Positions 23,535 to 36,249 of a stretch of 64,000 nt of DNA are shown here, piece by piece. The notes beneath the pieces are model-generated. The model did not search any database, had not been told where the DNA came from, and saw nothing but the letters and a program-made list of their open reading frames with translations. The stretch is from Neospora caninum Liverpool. Lineage: Eukaryota > Apicomplexa > Conoidasida > Eucoccidiorida > Sarcocystidae. Each line of letters starts with the position of its first letter. The stretch's first letter is position 1. The stretch covers positions 496,001 to 560,000 of the forward strand of contig NC_018391.1 of assembly GCF_000208865.1 (NCBI RefSeq). Reading direction: 5' to 3'. The position numbers were made by a program, and so were the translations under genes.

Positions 23535-24823
23535 TATATGTATGTATTCCCTTTTTCGTGGAGAGTCAAGAGCGCTCTAGAGCTCTCCACGTTGACTTCC
23601 AGGCGCAGTCCCGTGGAAAGGCGATTCTACGCGAAGGTGTTTTTGTGTTTCTTGTCCTTCCTCGTCGAAGTTGGCAGCCAGGCGTTCTGTCTCTGCCTCG
23701 TTTGACGTCGCGTGAGGCGAATCAGATGACGCTACGGAGCACGTGAGAGATGGGGATAGCCCGAACGCGTGCTCATCCGCTTCGAATGTCGCGGCGTTTT
23801 CTGCTCTTGAGACACTCGCCGGCAGAGACCGTGTACGTGCGGGTGTTCTGACCTCGTTTTCTCTCCGCGCTGCTCCGTTCGAAGTCGCGGTCGCTTGTCG
23901 GCCCTCAGGTAGAGGCCCAAACGCAACCCTATGAAATCTAGACACAGACTGTGAACCGTCTTTCTTGTCGAACAATTGCCCGAGTCCTCCCCTCTCGCTT
24001 TCACAGTCACTTCTGTCTCGTGTCCTGCCTCGAGGCCACACGTTCTCTCTTCCTCTCTCCCGAACAACTCTCGTCTCTCTCTCCCTGCTGCCTGAACGTT
24101 TCTCTGTCTCCCGTGCCACGTTTTTTTGTCCCTATGTCTCCTGTCTCGCCTTCTTGCGCGACGCGTGAGCGTTTGAGGCTGTCTGTGGAAGCCGCGCATT
24201 GGGGAGCGCGTCCTTCCTCCAGCGCACAAGGCGGGGTGCGCAGGTGCCTACCGAGAGAGCAAGAGTTATCGAAAAGCGTCTCAGGTCTCGCGCCGGAAGA
24301 AGAGCTCTGGGTGTGAAGGCTCGAGGAGATCCCAACGCCTGTTTCCGCCTTCCGGAGTTCTCCAGGTGAAGGCGCCATCGTTTTCCGCCTCACCGCATCC
24401 CCAATTTCCGGCGGAAGATGCTCCGACAAAATCAGGACAGGGTCCAGAGACACCGGAAGCGCGCGAGGGAAACGGCCGTCGGCGGCGCGAGAGACTCCCA
24501 CGTTCGCTGCAATGGTCTGCGAGAGTCGAAAGGCACACTTTGAGAGACAAGGGGAAAAAGTACACACAACCTCGCGCACCAGGAAGTGGCTCCGCTTCCT
24601 CGATGCCACAACAAACGAGTTACATCATGGGTGAACTGCGGATTCCACGCTCATAGGAGAGGCAACAGGAATGAGTACCCAGGAAACAGTGCTGCTCCTA
24701 TAAAGAGCATCTCCGTGTTCCTCTCCCCCGCAAGGAGACTCGGCTCATCGCCGAGAACAGAGCGTCTGTTCTTCCCGGGTGTCTTGCTCCAATCCCCACA
24801 CACGCGCACACGCATGTATACGC

Positions 24824-24898
24824 ATATATATATATATATATATATACGTATATGTACATATATATATGTATATATGTATATACATATGCATATGTAAG
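24824..24898. repeat. (TA)n-rich microsatellite
   Basis: Alternating TA with tac/tgt interruptions lies just downstream of the last recognised channel exon on the minus strand. Reading through it would add an HIYIY-type tail, which I reject as coding. Confidence 0.9.
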
Positions 24899-24981
24899 CA
24901 CGGGTGTTTCTTCCTGTGTGCTTCGTTGGCAGTCTGCGTCTTCTCAAAAGAGTTTGAAAGTCGCAACGTTTGTTTTCTTAC

Positions 24982-27973
24982 CGCCCGCAAATGACATCGC
25001 ACGTGTTCCTGGAGCCCGAGGCCTTGGCTGAAGTTTGTGAGCAGGCCTGGCCTTCGCCGCTTCGGTCGGACTTCCTCGAGTTCGAACGGCGCGTTTTGTG
25101 GCGAACTGAATCTTGAGGCTTCAGGCGCAAGAATGTCCGGATTGAGGGCCGTAGGCAACACGCGATACACTGGATTGGTTCGGTGGTATTTGTCAACAAA
25201 CATGTGCTGCGCTTCGTAGTACGTCAACGTCTCCCAGAGCGTCTTTTCCTTCATAGGCTAACGACACGAAGAAAGGGAGAGACGCAAACGGTGGTACGGA
25301 GGGCTGCAGACGTTGTCGCGTTTTCGCCCCACAGGCGGCTTTCGTCCACACGACCTTGATGCTTCAAGCCTCTCTGGAAGGAAAATCCTTCACTGTTTTT
25401 ATGTCCAAGACAAGAGACGCAGCCCTAGCATTTTTCGCTATGCTCGAGAACGGGGCACAGACGATGCCTCGTGTAGGGGACGCCCGTTTGCCAAGGAAAC
25501 GGCCGTTTTCGATCCAGCGCCCCTCGGGTTTGCTTCGGGATTTCACATTCGCACGCGTACTGACACGGCGCTTCTCTGCGTCGCGTGCACTGGGCCACAG
25601 CTGGCTGCTGCGTGCGGAGAAACGGAAACCACGGAGCGGGACGAGGAAATGCTCTCGTTTGGTTTTCCCTGCGTTCCTTGAGGCGCTAAGAGATTCACCC
25701 GTCGTGATGAAGGGGAGACAGCCTTCTTGGTGTAGGTTGACGGACGCCTGTCGAAGAAGTCTCTGGAAAGTTCGTGGCGTTCTAATAGGTGTGGACGGGC
25801 AGTGTTGGTGTCCCCCGTCGCGAAAGAAATGACTCTTTCTGTCTCACGCATATGGTGGTTTTATTGCCGGTGCGCGCTCGCAGTCGTGGTTTCTAAAACC
25901 AGCGATCGCAGCGCCTCGCGACAGGGCAAAGCGTTGAAGAGGCTTCTTCCACGTGCCCGCGGCGTCTCGGCCTGTCAGCGCCAAGGTTTCCGGCGAGACG
26001 TTTCCACATTTTTCGTGTCAAGGCGCGAGCGAGGCCGTCATCGAGGCACACTGCGCTTAGGGAGAAGGTTCTTTTCCGAACTTTTTCTGCGCGGAGGAGC
26101 ACCCCCAGAGAGCGCTCACCTGACACTGGTGGGTGGCGCACAGCGTTTGCGCGACACGGCCGGGAAGAACGAGGAAGAACGCCGCGACGCACAGGCCAGA
26201 AAGCATCACCATTTTGATGGTGAAGTGAAGCGAAGCGTCAAAGGACGGGACGAGAAGGTAGGTCCCCATGAGAGGCACGAAGAGCAGGAAGAACCGAGCG
26301 AGTCGGAGAGCCTGAAAAGAGAGGCGCGAAAAGCGCCACGTCCCGCAGAAAACGAACCCCAGCACGACTCGTTTGCCTGCCACAAAAATGCGCGCGTCTG
26401 TCTCTGTCGCCTCCAGCGGCTCTGCTCTTCACCGCTCCTCGCGCGTTTCATCGAGGAAGGTTCCTCGTGCGACATCCACGCCCGTCGTTTCCCCGCGAAT
26501 TCCGACAGCCTTACGGTTTCTGGCAACAGAGCAGACTGAACGTAAGGCCTTTTACACCTCCGCAGCAACATGTACTTGTACGTCCAGTAGTAGATGCCCC
26601 ACATCACCATGCCGAAGAAGCCTCCGATCGGAGCGAGAGGAAGATACATTACAGTCAGCGCGAAAGACTTCAGAACCGTCGCAAGTCTGGCAAGGCCGAA
26701 AGCCGAAACACAAAAACCTCAGGCAGAGCTTCAGATGCACGTGCGGGTACAGCACATTTTCCCCCACACTTTTCAAGGACGCACAGAGTGCTTGCGGCAA
26801 CACGGACGTACGCGGTCCTCTTTCTCCGCAACAGAGCCACACGTTTCTCCAAAATCACCTCTTCCCACGCACGCACATACATATAAATACATATATTGTA
26901 CCCGTACAAAAGATATTTACACATATATATATATATATATATATGTACAAGTGTTACTAAGTTTAGACACGCGCTGCGGCGTGCGTATCGATGGAAGTCT
27001 GTGTGGCTGTGACGAGTCTGTTTTTCTGTTTCGCAATTCCTGTCTTCGTCTCCGTGAGTCCAGCGCTGTCTCAGGCGCCTTCGCTTGTTTTTCGACCCCT
27101 GGAACGAGTGCGGGCACTTGAGAAGGCTCGCAGGTTTTCGGCTTTCTCGAGTTTGAGGAGAGGCGCGAGAGATGCTGGGACTGAGCGTACCTCGAAGGTG
27201 TGTAGAAGAGAGGGCCTTCGAAGAGTTGGTTGTATTCGCTCTGCCCCATTCGTGTCGTTTTCGGGTTTATGAAAAGCCTGACGCACCTGTCATACTTGAG
27301 TACACAGACAGGCAACAGCGTCTGCGACTGTAAACGGAAGCCAGGTATTCCTTCCGTCACCAGCTGCGAAAGACGGAGAGCACGGGCACACACATGACTA
27401 GATGTTCTCAGAGAAAAAGAGTTAGAACTCCTCATACTCGCTCAGTTCTTCAGCTCTTCAAGAACACAACGCTAGAAAGTGGCGCCTCAGACATGTAAGC
27501 TTTCATATGAAGATATAACTAAATATGTATACAGAGAGGGAGAGTTAGACGGAAAAGTAGAGAGATAGGAATGAGCACGTACGCATAGGAAGAGATCTGG
27601 GCACAGGAGATGGTGAACGGTTGCTATTTTCAGAAAGGAAACCGCCTTCAGACAAGCACGTGCCGAATTCTCGACTCCTGAGTGTGACATAAAAGTACCT
27701 AAACAAACACCGCGTGGAAACGGAAAAGCTCTTTCAGCGACTTACTACCCACTGACAAGGAAACGCAGTGACGATGGGCTCCACCAGGATGCTGCAAAAG
27801 ACCTGGAGGAAAATCCCCTCAACCATGCCTCCCCTCACATACCTACACTAGACAGACACCAGGACCACTCGTTCTATATAAAAAGATGTATACATATTTG
27901 CATGTATATATATATATATATATATATACATAAATATATATATATATATATACACACAAATATATATACATAT

Positions 27974-28010
<37 letters not shown>

Positions 28011-29770
28011 GACATATATAGACATATATGTGCATATGTATGTGTATGTAGATCAACAAGCTTGTAACCACATGTATATGTGTATATGTTTATATTGATA
28101 CGAATATTCAGAAGTATTTGCATGTACATGTCTGTGTGTGTATACGCATCTCTGTAGGTCCAGGTATGGATGGGCGGCCGCATCGACGTCCACACGTGTT
28201 TCCACCTGTGCATGCAGTTCGTGTTTGTGTCCCTTTGGCTTTGTTTGAGTGCATGCGCTTTGCAGCCCGTTTGGGCAAGTGACCGGGGGCCGGAGCGACT
28301 GTCTTCAACGATCTTTCTGAAGGGCAACATTCCAGCGCTTACCACCACTCCGATTGGTTCAGCACAAAGATGTACTTGACCGCAGTGTTGAGAGTGAAGA
28401 CGATCGTGAGTTTCAGCAGCGAAGAAGCCTGAAAAGTGTAGAGTAAAACAGAGTCGGACGTCGCAGTCGCGCCTCGGCCTCGGCGTAGAACTCTGCATCG
28501 TGGCAAGTGTATATACAGCCAAGTATGCACTGACTTGTAGACATCCGGATACTGAGGTATGCATGCATATCTCGCTTACGCACGCATTAGGTCTAGCGGG
28601 GACCTCGATCACCAGTTACCTCTCCAGACGCAGGTGCCCAAAGAAACAACGGCGGTCTCAACCTTCGCCTCGCGGGAACTCCGCAGAGACTGTGACGAGC
28701 AAAACCCAGGACGCGTGCGCGTTCTGCGTGTAGCTGTGGCAGCTGCGTCGATGAAACACTCCGAACCGTGAAGCTGCAAAAATTCCGCTCACCTCTCGGC
28801 CAGTCACGGTTCGATGCCGTTCATATTGAGACTGCACGCGAGAAGAAGCGGAACGCACGGCTTTCACCCCACTGGACTTCCCGTTTCCTCTAAAACGCGC
28901 TCCTTGTTGTTGTCGAGAATAGCCTCCCAAATTCTTCTCTCCCGCGCTGCGCAGATTCTGCGGTAGAGGCCTTTACGTGGGGCAGTTTGTTCCTCGCTTG
29001 CAAATGAAAGCAAAGACGGGGAGAGGCTTTCCACAAACACAAAGCCTGCCCTCTCTCCCTAAATATACATATATATATATATATATATATGTGTATTTGT
29101 GGTATATGCATATTTATGTATATACACAATGTATGTATATGTATATACATAATGTATGCCTACATATGTACATAACGTATGCAGGGGTATCTACCTAATG
29201 TATGCGTATATAAACACGCATATGGCGTGTAAATGGGGAACTTCTGTACAGCGACTCGTGGACGTCCCGGGACACGTGCCTCCTTTCCAGTTTTTTTCAA
29301 GAAGTGTGTGGAGCGCGCGGCCGGAACTTTGTGCGATCTCACTGGAGCAAACGACTCACCATGAAATCGAGCACCCATCCGGCGGCGCCGTTCACGATGG
29401 TGGTGATGACACTGGGAGCAAACGAGAGGAGCAAATGGCCAAAGTGTGCTCGCATGTTCAGCTGGAAAAACAGAGACGAAGAGCCAGCTGACAAAAGCGT
29501 CGTTAGAGAGCGAAACCCGGGGTGTTTTCTCGAAAAAAGGGTAAAGCGGGACACGAACAGTTTAACGCGCATTCAGGGGAGAGACGCAACAAGAAGGCAC
29601 CCGTCGCGCTCGAGTTAGTCCTCGAGCTCCACATAACGTGTAAAGAGAGAGGTTCCTCCTGTTTTTTCCTCGTGTCCGCGGACGCCTAAAGGAACGGATG
29701 TGGAAAGACTCTCTGTCTTCTCAGCCGTATGTGCATATGCACTGGTACATACACGCATCCGCACATACGC

Positions 29771-29804
<34 letters not shown>

Positions 29805-32800
29805 TATACACATATCTATGAGAAGAGAGTAGGAGGTAGGTGGGATTTGAGTTGTGGATATACGGGCATGTCTTGCTCGTGCCTAGAAGCTCTTTGAAGT
29901 TTTACCGGGTCAGCAAGCGCCTCCCGGATCGGCGTGAGGTCGATTTGTTCGATGAGGGTTTCAACGGGTTTGAACCAATCGAGTCCCGTCTGTGGACGCA
30001 GTAAAGTCCGGGAAAACTCCAGAAGCAAATGAGATACTGAAAGGCAGCAGAGCATCGACCGCGTTCACTTGTTGTCGCCAAGCACAGGCACACGCCCCGG
30101 CAATCTTATCTGGACCTTCCACGAGCCAGGTACAGATTCGTGACAAGGCGCTGCTATTTGCCCAACGTGCAACTCTTGTTTCTGGTAACAGCGATTTCGG
30201 GTTCTGTCGTGTAACAGGACTTGCGCGTTGAGGAACAAGTTAACGACGGAGGTTGGTTTCCTTTTCTCCCGTGAAGGCCACAAGTCGACGGTGTACCAGG
30301 ATGTCCAGACTGCTCAGTGACAAACCTAGGAAAAGTCCTCCTGTTGCGTCTGTCCTTTTGCAGAGCGAACCGCGTTTAGATGTATACGCCAGTATAACGA
30401 GATGTTTTTCTCTACAGAAACCATCTACCCGAAGCGTGTCTACACGCGAACACACCGTTACATGTTTCTGTGTCTGTATTTTGCCTCGGTTCTCTGGGTC
30501 TCCACCTGAGCAGCCGCCCGCGAGAACGGCTGGTGAAGCTCTTGTCCCTGTGGAGAATGCCGAGATTTCTCTGTTTCTAGTTCCACAAGGGACATCGCCA
30601 ATCCCAAATTCGCGGCTACAGAGGCTTCTGAGCTTCGCAGGAAGACTCGACTCACCCCGCGATAACTTTCGTTGTGGATTCGCACATTCAGCGACAGCAG
30701 CACAACGTCAACTGAGAGCGCGAAGAACCAGATGATCGCACCGATGGAAATTGTAGCCACCTTGAGGGAGACAGGAAGCAAACAGACGCGAATTGGGCAC
30801 GGAAAGAAATAGCGATAGGGGAAAGGGAGAGGCGGAGGAAAGGCCAGCAGCGAGGGACCAACTCTCCACCGGTTGAGTGCAAAGTGTCAGAACGAAACAA
30901 TGAACCAGGTGTAAAAGACAAAGTGCATCGAAAGACGAAGGCAACTGACAGAGACTCCAACAAGCTGATCATCCGCCATGCTTAAGAGACACGGCATGTG
31001 GCGAAGTCTTCCTTTTCACCGGATTCGACTGGCGGCATTCCTCAGCAGCAAACTGGCATATGAAATAGCCTCGCAAAACGGACTCCAATAATCGGCCCCG
31101 TGAAGTGTTTCTCGTAAGCCTTGAAGAACTCTCACCTGTATATAAATGTATATATATATGCATATATGGAAAGAGAGAGAGTCAGATACATGTGGGAACA
31201 GGCGTCCACTTATATACATAGGCTGATGCACGGAAGCAAATACACGAAGGAGACTATGAATGCACATTTGCAGTTTTATATATACATGCATCTAGCAGTA
31301 GGCGCGTAGAACTGAGCGGGTAGAGAATTGTCTCTTCAGGTAATCAATGCTCCCCTGTGGGGTTGCCAACCTCTGCTGACGGGAGACGACGAACCTTGGC
31401 AAGCAATCGGCGGCTGCTGCTATAACCGAGGTTTTCCCATTGAATATCTGAAGGATTCGGAGCCCTCCGAACCTGAAGGCAAGATATGTGTTTTCCTTAC
31501 CGGAAATAAGTGGATGAAACGAATGCACAGAGGATGTGCGTGCCGAGTCCTACAGCTTCTCGGCCCCGAGGTCACCCACAGCACTGCCTCAGCCTCCCTT
31601 TGAAGGAAGATCGAAATGTGGAGCATATCACACCTGTCTCTCTAAAGGAGTGCAACTTTACTTTCCAGGGAAACAGCAGAAGTTTTCCTATTTTATTCTC
31701 CCCTAGAACCAGGAGAGGAGACCATCTAGCACACAAGTGCCCAAATGGGCGTTGGAAGCGTTTCTTCGGGGACTTTTCAGTCTCCGGACGCGTCGTCAGG
31801 AGGAAGGATTGGAGAGGCAAAAGACGAGCTGTCTTCTAGCGGCAAGTTTCGCGCTTTTCGTCTCCCTAACGTTGTTTTTCCCTATTCGTCTTCATCTCTC
31901 TCAGGAAGAGTGAGCAAACTGCCTTGTTCGTGCGGCCGCTGCGCCTGCACTAGCGCGTACTTACGAGAAGGCTGTATCTGCCGCGAAACAACGGGGTTTT
32001 TACGTTGAAGCCACTAAGACCTAGCAGACGCTTCAGTCTTCCTTGCCACGATTCGTTCCACTTCTTTACACACTCACGTTGCTCCTGCGTCATCAATCAA
32101 GCGTGAGACGTTTTGAGACACGTTTTCGGCGGGTAGCAAACCTACAGGATTCAGTGTCGCCACACATGCGTATATATATATATATATATATATATATGGT
32201 TATCCGTACTCACACATGTATGTATGCATATAGGAATAGAACGTCACACGAGTGGGTTCATGTATACACACACTCCTGTTAGATTTATTTACTCATATAT
32301 GCGGCCACGCTGCTGATATCTTTGTAGGTGGTATGGCGATGAATAGTCGGCACTGGCCGGTCTGCCTTTCAAGGCGGAGGTTTTAGAGATGCCTCATGGC
32401 AGGCTGCTAGGGAGATGCTTTCGGCTGTACAGCGGGAATTCTGCTTGTCACGTACGAGCTGGTAGCAAAAGAGGACGATCGCAAATCCTGTTCCCCTGCG
32501 GGATGAAGAGGAAGAGAGCAAGGAAGCAAACCGTGACACAAAGTAGGTGTCGCCGCGCGCACTTCTCCGGAAAGGCGTCGACTGTTGTTCTGAGCCCGGG
32601 GGGCTGGCCTGACCTGAGGTGCATAGACTCTAGACTTTTGAACTTTTCTTCCAACCTCGTCAGTTGCTCTCGCAAGCGTTTTTCTTCCTGCACGAGCGGA
32701 TGCCAGCACATGGAAAAGGTCACAGCTGCAGTAGGCTCTCAGGGCGTTCTCAGGACCAAGAGCACAGAGAGAGGGACTTTCAGTCGCTCTACACAAGAAC

Positions 32801-35113
32801 GGAACAGGCGCTTTTCTTGACACTGTGTTTGCCGCGTGAGTCTCGCCGTTTCCTCGACTACAATACAGGACAAGGTGATGTCGCAACCTCACGTGGAGCA
32901 TTCGTACCCAAGGGACAACGTCTCGAGGGCTGCGCCCTGTCGAACTACGAATCCTCTCGATACGATTCGGAGGGTTTAATGCATATTCGCCGTAAAACGT
33001 GGTAATGTGGATGTCAATAGTTCCTTCAACCAGTCCTTTACTACTGGTTTTACTGCGTAGCAACAGAGTGATTCTTCGTTTACGCCCCCGCTGCCTCTCA
33101 AGGTTGCAGTTTCCGCCCACGATGCGCCTCTTGAAACGCAACCTGGCGATTTCTGGTAGCACTGTACCGGTGGATGGCGGTCGTCTTGAGGTGCATGCTT
33201 TTTGTAAAACTACCGCGGCAAATGCTCACGAAAGCATGCGCGCTGCGTCAAAGATGGAGAAGGACCAAAACCCGAAAATCAACCCCGCAATTCTCACTCG
33301 CGCCTGCTTTAGCTGATGAATCGCGGCTCCAGCTCGGGCGTCTTTCCATTCCATTCGTCTCTCGTGCTGCAAGCGGGGCACATGCAGGAGCAACGCTACC
33401 TGTGTTCTCTTCTTTTAAGTGTGCCGGGAGCATCCCCAACGGGACGTACGATCAGGAGGCGCTCCGCTGGAGCGGGCAACTGCTCGACTGAGGCGGTGGA
33501 ACATGGTGGAACATCCCCAAGAGATTTCCGATTCAGCGACTTCCGTTCTCGTGAACGACAAGGTGCGATTTACGTCGCTGCTGCGCAGCAGCTGGACTGT
33601 GAACGGCGTCTCAAGCTGCTTGTGGTGAAGAGAGAGATGCTCTAGGCGGTCGACAGTGATTGTGAAGATGACTTGGGTGTGATGTGGTGAAGTGCAATCA
33701 CCCGGTCGGAAAGTTTCAGTGACATGTGTGGCAGCGTTGGCCGCTCGTTACAGGTACAGCGCATGGCCCGGATCTAGGGTGCAATCTCTACTGAGGAATT
33801 TTCTCGGTTGTGAAACAGCGAGATGTAACGGTCCTCGGAGATGTGTGGAATAGCCGGCGGTATGGTGAGTGTCGTGCCTACTAAATCCTGCGGTTTTCCA
33901 GTGCGTCTCAGCTTTTTTTTAAGGTAACTCTGCCTCCTGGCATACTCGTAGTACTGGCCAACATCGAAGCCTATGACGACTTTAACTATCGAGGCTGGTC
34001 TGCTTCCAAACAGAGCATTCTCTTCGAAAAACTTGGCAATTTCAGCTTCATCGACAGCGTCCTCTGGTAACCCAGACACAGCGACGGCGAAGCTATCGGG
34101 CCGAATCACTTCATCCGTTGACATCTTTGCAACCAGTTGCTGCGATTAAAAGGCGACATCTTCAAAACGTCATTTGTATGTGGAAAATTGAGAGGTCCTT
34201 CGTCTCCAACCCCCAGCAAAATGGGTGCTTTAGGTGCATCTGCCACGCCTCGAGTTTGCTGTCGAGTCTACTTGGCACGTTTTAACGCTTCTGGTAAAGG
34301 AAACTCGAGCTCACCTGTCGCCGACTGAAGTGGGGAAAGAGCGCGACCGACACAACTATTGTTACGAACACCATTGACACGGGGAGCAGCGAAGAGCGCG
34401 CACGGGCATCGAGGCAGCCTGCCGTTCCGAGGACTGGGAAAACAGACGCCGCAGTTCATATTGTGCCACGCATGCTCTTGGAGGGATCCAGCATGTGTGT
34501 CAGATCGCAGACTGGGTTACCGAGACCTTCCCTTCCTTACCGGCAGTATAGACCGAACAGCGCGTCGAAGGTTCGTGAGACCAGAAGTTGTAGACTCCGA
34601 GGAGAACAGGCGACAAGAAAATGCACTGGGTGGCTGACAGGACGAGCAACATCTTGAGAAAGTCGAAGAAGAGAGGGAACCCTGTGGTATGAAAGGCAAG
34701 CAGTGCAGGTGATGTGCGAATCCAAAACACAGCTGGAGTGATACCATGAGAACGCAGTGGGGGCAAAATGAAGACGTCTGCTTGGGAAAACAGCAAACGG
34801 CTGAGCACGTACCGCAGCCTAAGTCCCCAAGCTCTTTGGGACTGCAGCAGAGGCTGTACTTCCCGCATTTCGGATAGCCCGAAGCGGTAAACAACTCCGC
34901 AATGTTCTCCATATCGTGGAGGGCAACAATGAGTTGCGTGTCGATTTTCCGGACCTTGCTGTATTTTCCATGCTCTTTAGCCTCATGGACATCCACCCCT
35001 TGAACGAGGTCTGCGTCCATTGCGTCTCTCGAATCAAACCCATGCTCAGTAGTCAGACGCCGTATTTTCTCTCTGAGGATGCTCTCCTCAGCGCCGCGTC
35101 CTTCAGACCGCAT
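24982..35113 (-). CDS. CSC1/OSCA/TMEM63-like mechanosensitive channel family protein
   Basis: Fifteen exons are recognised, 5' to 3': 35113-34813, 34681-34541, 34433-34315, 34139-33882, 32687-32614, 31472-31427, 30760-30656, 29989-29906, 29461-29360, 28428-28343, 27802-27749, 27363-27191, 26686-26515, 26311-26120, 25257-24982. Linking exons are still missing, at least around 32.6-30.8 kb and 28.3-27.8 kb. Early exons give [15 protein letters not shown] and [14 protein letters not shown] spans, then an RRM-like cytosolic domain ([14 protein letters not shown]) and a coiled segment ([16 protein letters not shown]). Next is [15 protein letters not shown], the family AP-x-P-x-D-I-x-W-E-N-L motif, followed by hydrophobic exons ([36 protein letters not shown]). 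The late motif [12 protein letters not shown] resembles ciliate homologues. The family forms stretch- or osmotically gated cation channels. The start at 35113 follows an in-frame stop; the C-terminal end is uncertain. Confidence 0.8.
27905..28035. repeat. (TA)n-rich microsatellite in a channel intron
   Basis: Three blocks of alternating TA, the longest about 35 bases, lie between the channel exons at 28343 and 27802. They keep several frames open on the minus strand, all YIYIY-type. Confidence 0.9.
29770..29804. repeat. (TA)n microsatellite in a channel intron
   Basis: A run of alternating TA about 32 bases long lies between channel exons 29989-29906 and 29461-29360. Confidence 0.85.
32169..32198. 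repeat. (TA)n microsatellite in a channel intron
   Basis: About 28 bases of alternating TA lie in the gap between the coiled-coil exon (to 32614) and the WENL exon (from 31472), where I am still missing coding sequence. Confidence 0.85.
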
Positions 35114-36249
35114 GACCGTCAGCACTCTGGGCTATCGAGGGCCGAGGGCAATCTCGAAGGCGACAAATAATGACGAATACAGACCGCCCGACCACCGCAG
35201 CATAGGGTGATCGGAAAACCCGCAGAGCCCGGCCAAAAACGACCGTTCACTCCAAGATGAAGGCGAACATTTGCCCTGTCAGGCTGGCATCTGACGCCAC
35301 AGTGACTGCCTCCGGGGATTGGGACGTTCAGAAGGCCGAAAATGCCACCTTGCTCCAAAACGGGAGAACATTCGCTGCAATTCAAGAACGGGGCGATCTG
35401 AAAGAGCGCTGCGATTTTTCTCAGCTGAAGTGGGATTCCGTTACAAAGCTGAACCGTGCATCGAAACTGGTGCGCATTCTGACAGATTGCATGCTGCACC
35501 CTGTTTTCTTCTCGTGCGGGTGAATATACACGAACGGAAAGGCAGGTACTTAACCGTGTCTACAGAAGAGTACCTTTTTGGTACCACAGCCGGACTTCAC
35601 CGCCTACGAAGAACTGCGCAAGGCCGCTCGTTTGGTGTGTTCAGTTATTTGCTGACAAAACAGATTTTCCTTTAAACCATCAGGCGCCTTTTCGGATGAT
35701 GGTTATGTTTTTATGTCGGCGCAGACGCAGACGGGCTTTAAGACCAAGGGTTTGCCGTGTCTACGATCGGTTTATGCGAGCGCTCAGTTGCGACCGTATG
35801 TTCCTGTAGCAGCCGCGCAGGGGGCTCTTCTCGAAACTACAGAGCGTCAGGTTTAGGTACTCTTGTGGGTATGCATCGTTGGGGATAGAGGAAAATACTT
35901 CATCGGAGAGTGCCCGGTCACTGACGCCACGTAATTTCATTGACGTGCAAGCGAATTGCTATCAGTCGTGCACGTTCTGATACTCAGAGAAACATCGCTT
36001 CAGGAACAAGTTTACGTTATTTCGCCGGATGCCAGGTCACAGGAATTCTCGGTCACATACGCTGCCCTTCACATCGATGACATGCTCACGTCTAGAGGTT
36101 TTTGCAGTGGACAACCAAGTCTCAGGGGCGGCTGGTTTTCTGCGCATCAATACAAGGCAACGAAGTTGCCAGAAGCGGTTGTAGCGATTCAGCAAGCGTT
36201 CCTGTTTCCTATTTCCAGCATGTACATCCGATTCTGACGCACTCTTGTT

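Larger units (their letters stand above)
21344..24981. other. Convergent intergenic region with TA tracts and unassigned minus-strand frames
   Basis: The plus-strand VTT gene and the minus-strand channel gene point at each other across this stretch. It contains (TA)n tracts at about 22095-22172, 22468-22500, 23500-23533 and 24824-24898. Minus-strand frames at 23577-24119 and 24007-24609 are Ser/Glu/Arg-rich without repeats and could be extra C-terminal tail exons of the channel gene, but I see no firm splice linkage. Confidence 0.5.

Noticed and set aside
24745..24981. Read-through of the channel C terminus into the TA tract
   Set aside because: A strong donor (gtaaga) precedes it and the translation becomes HIYIYIY, typical of repeat DNA.
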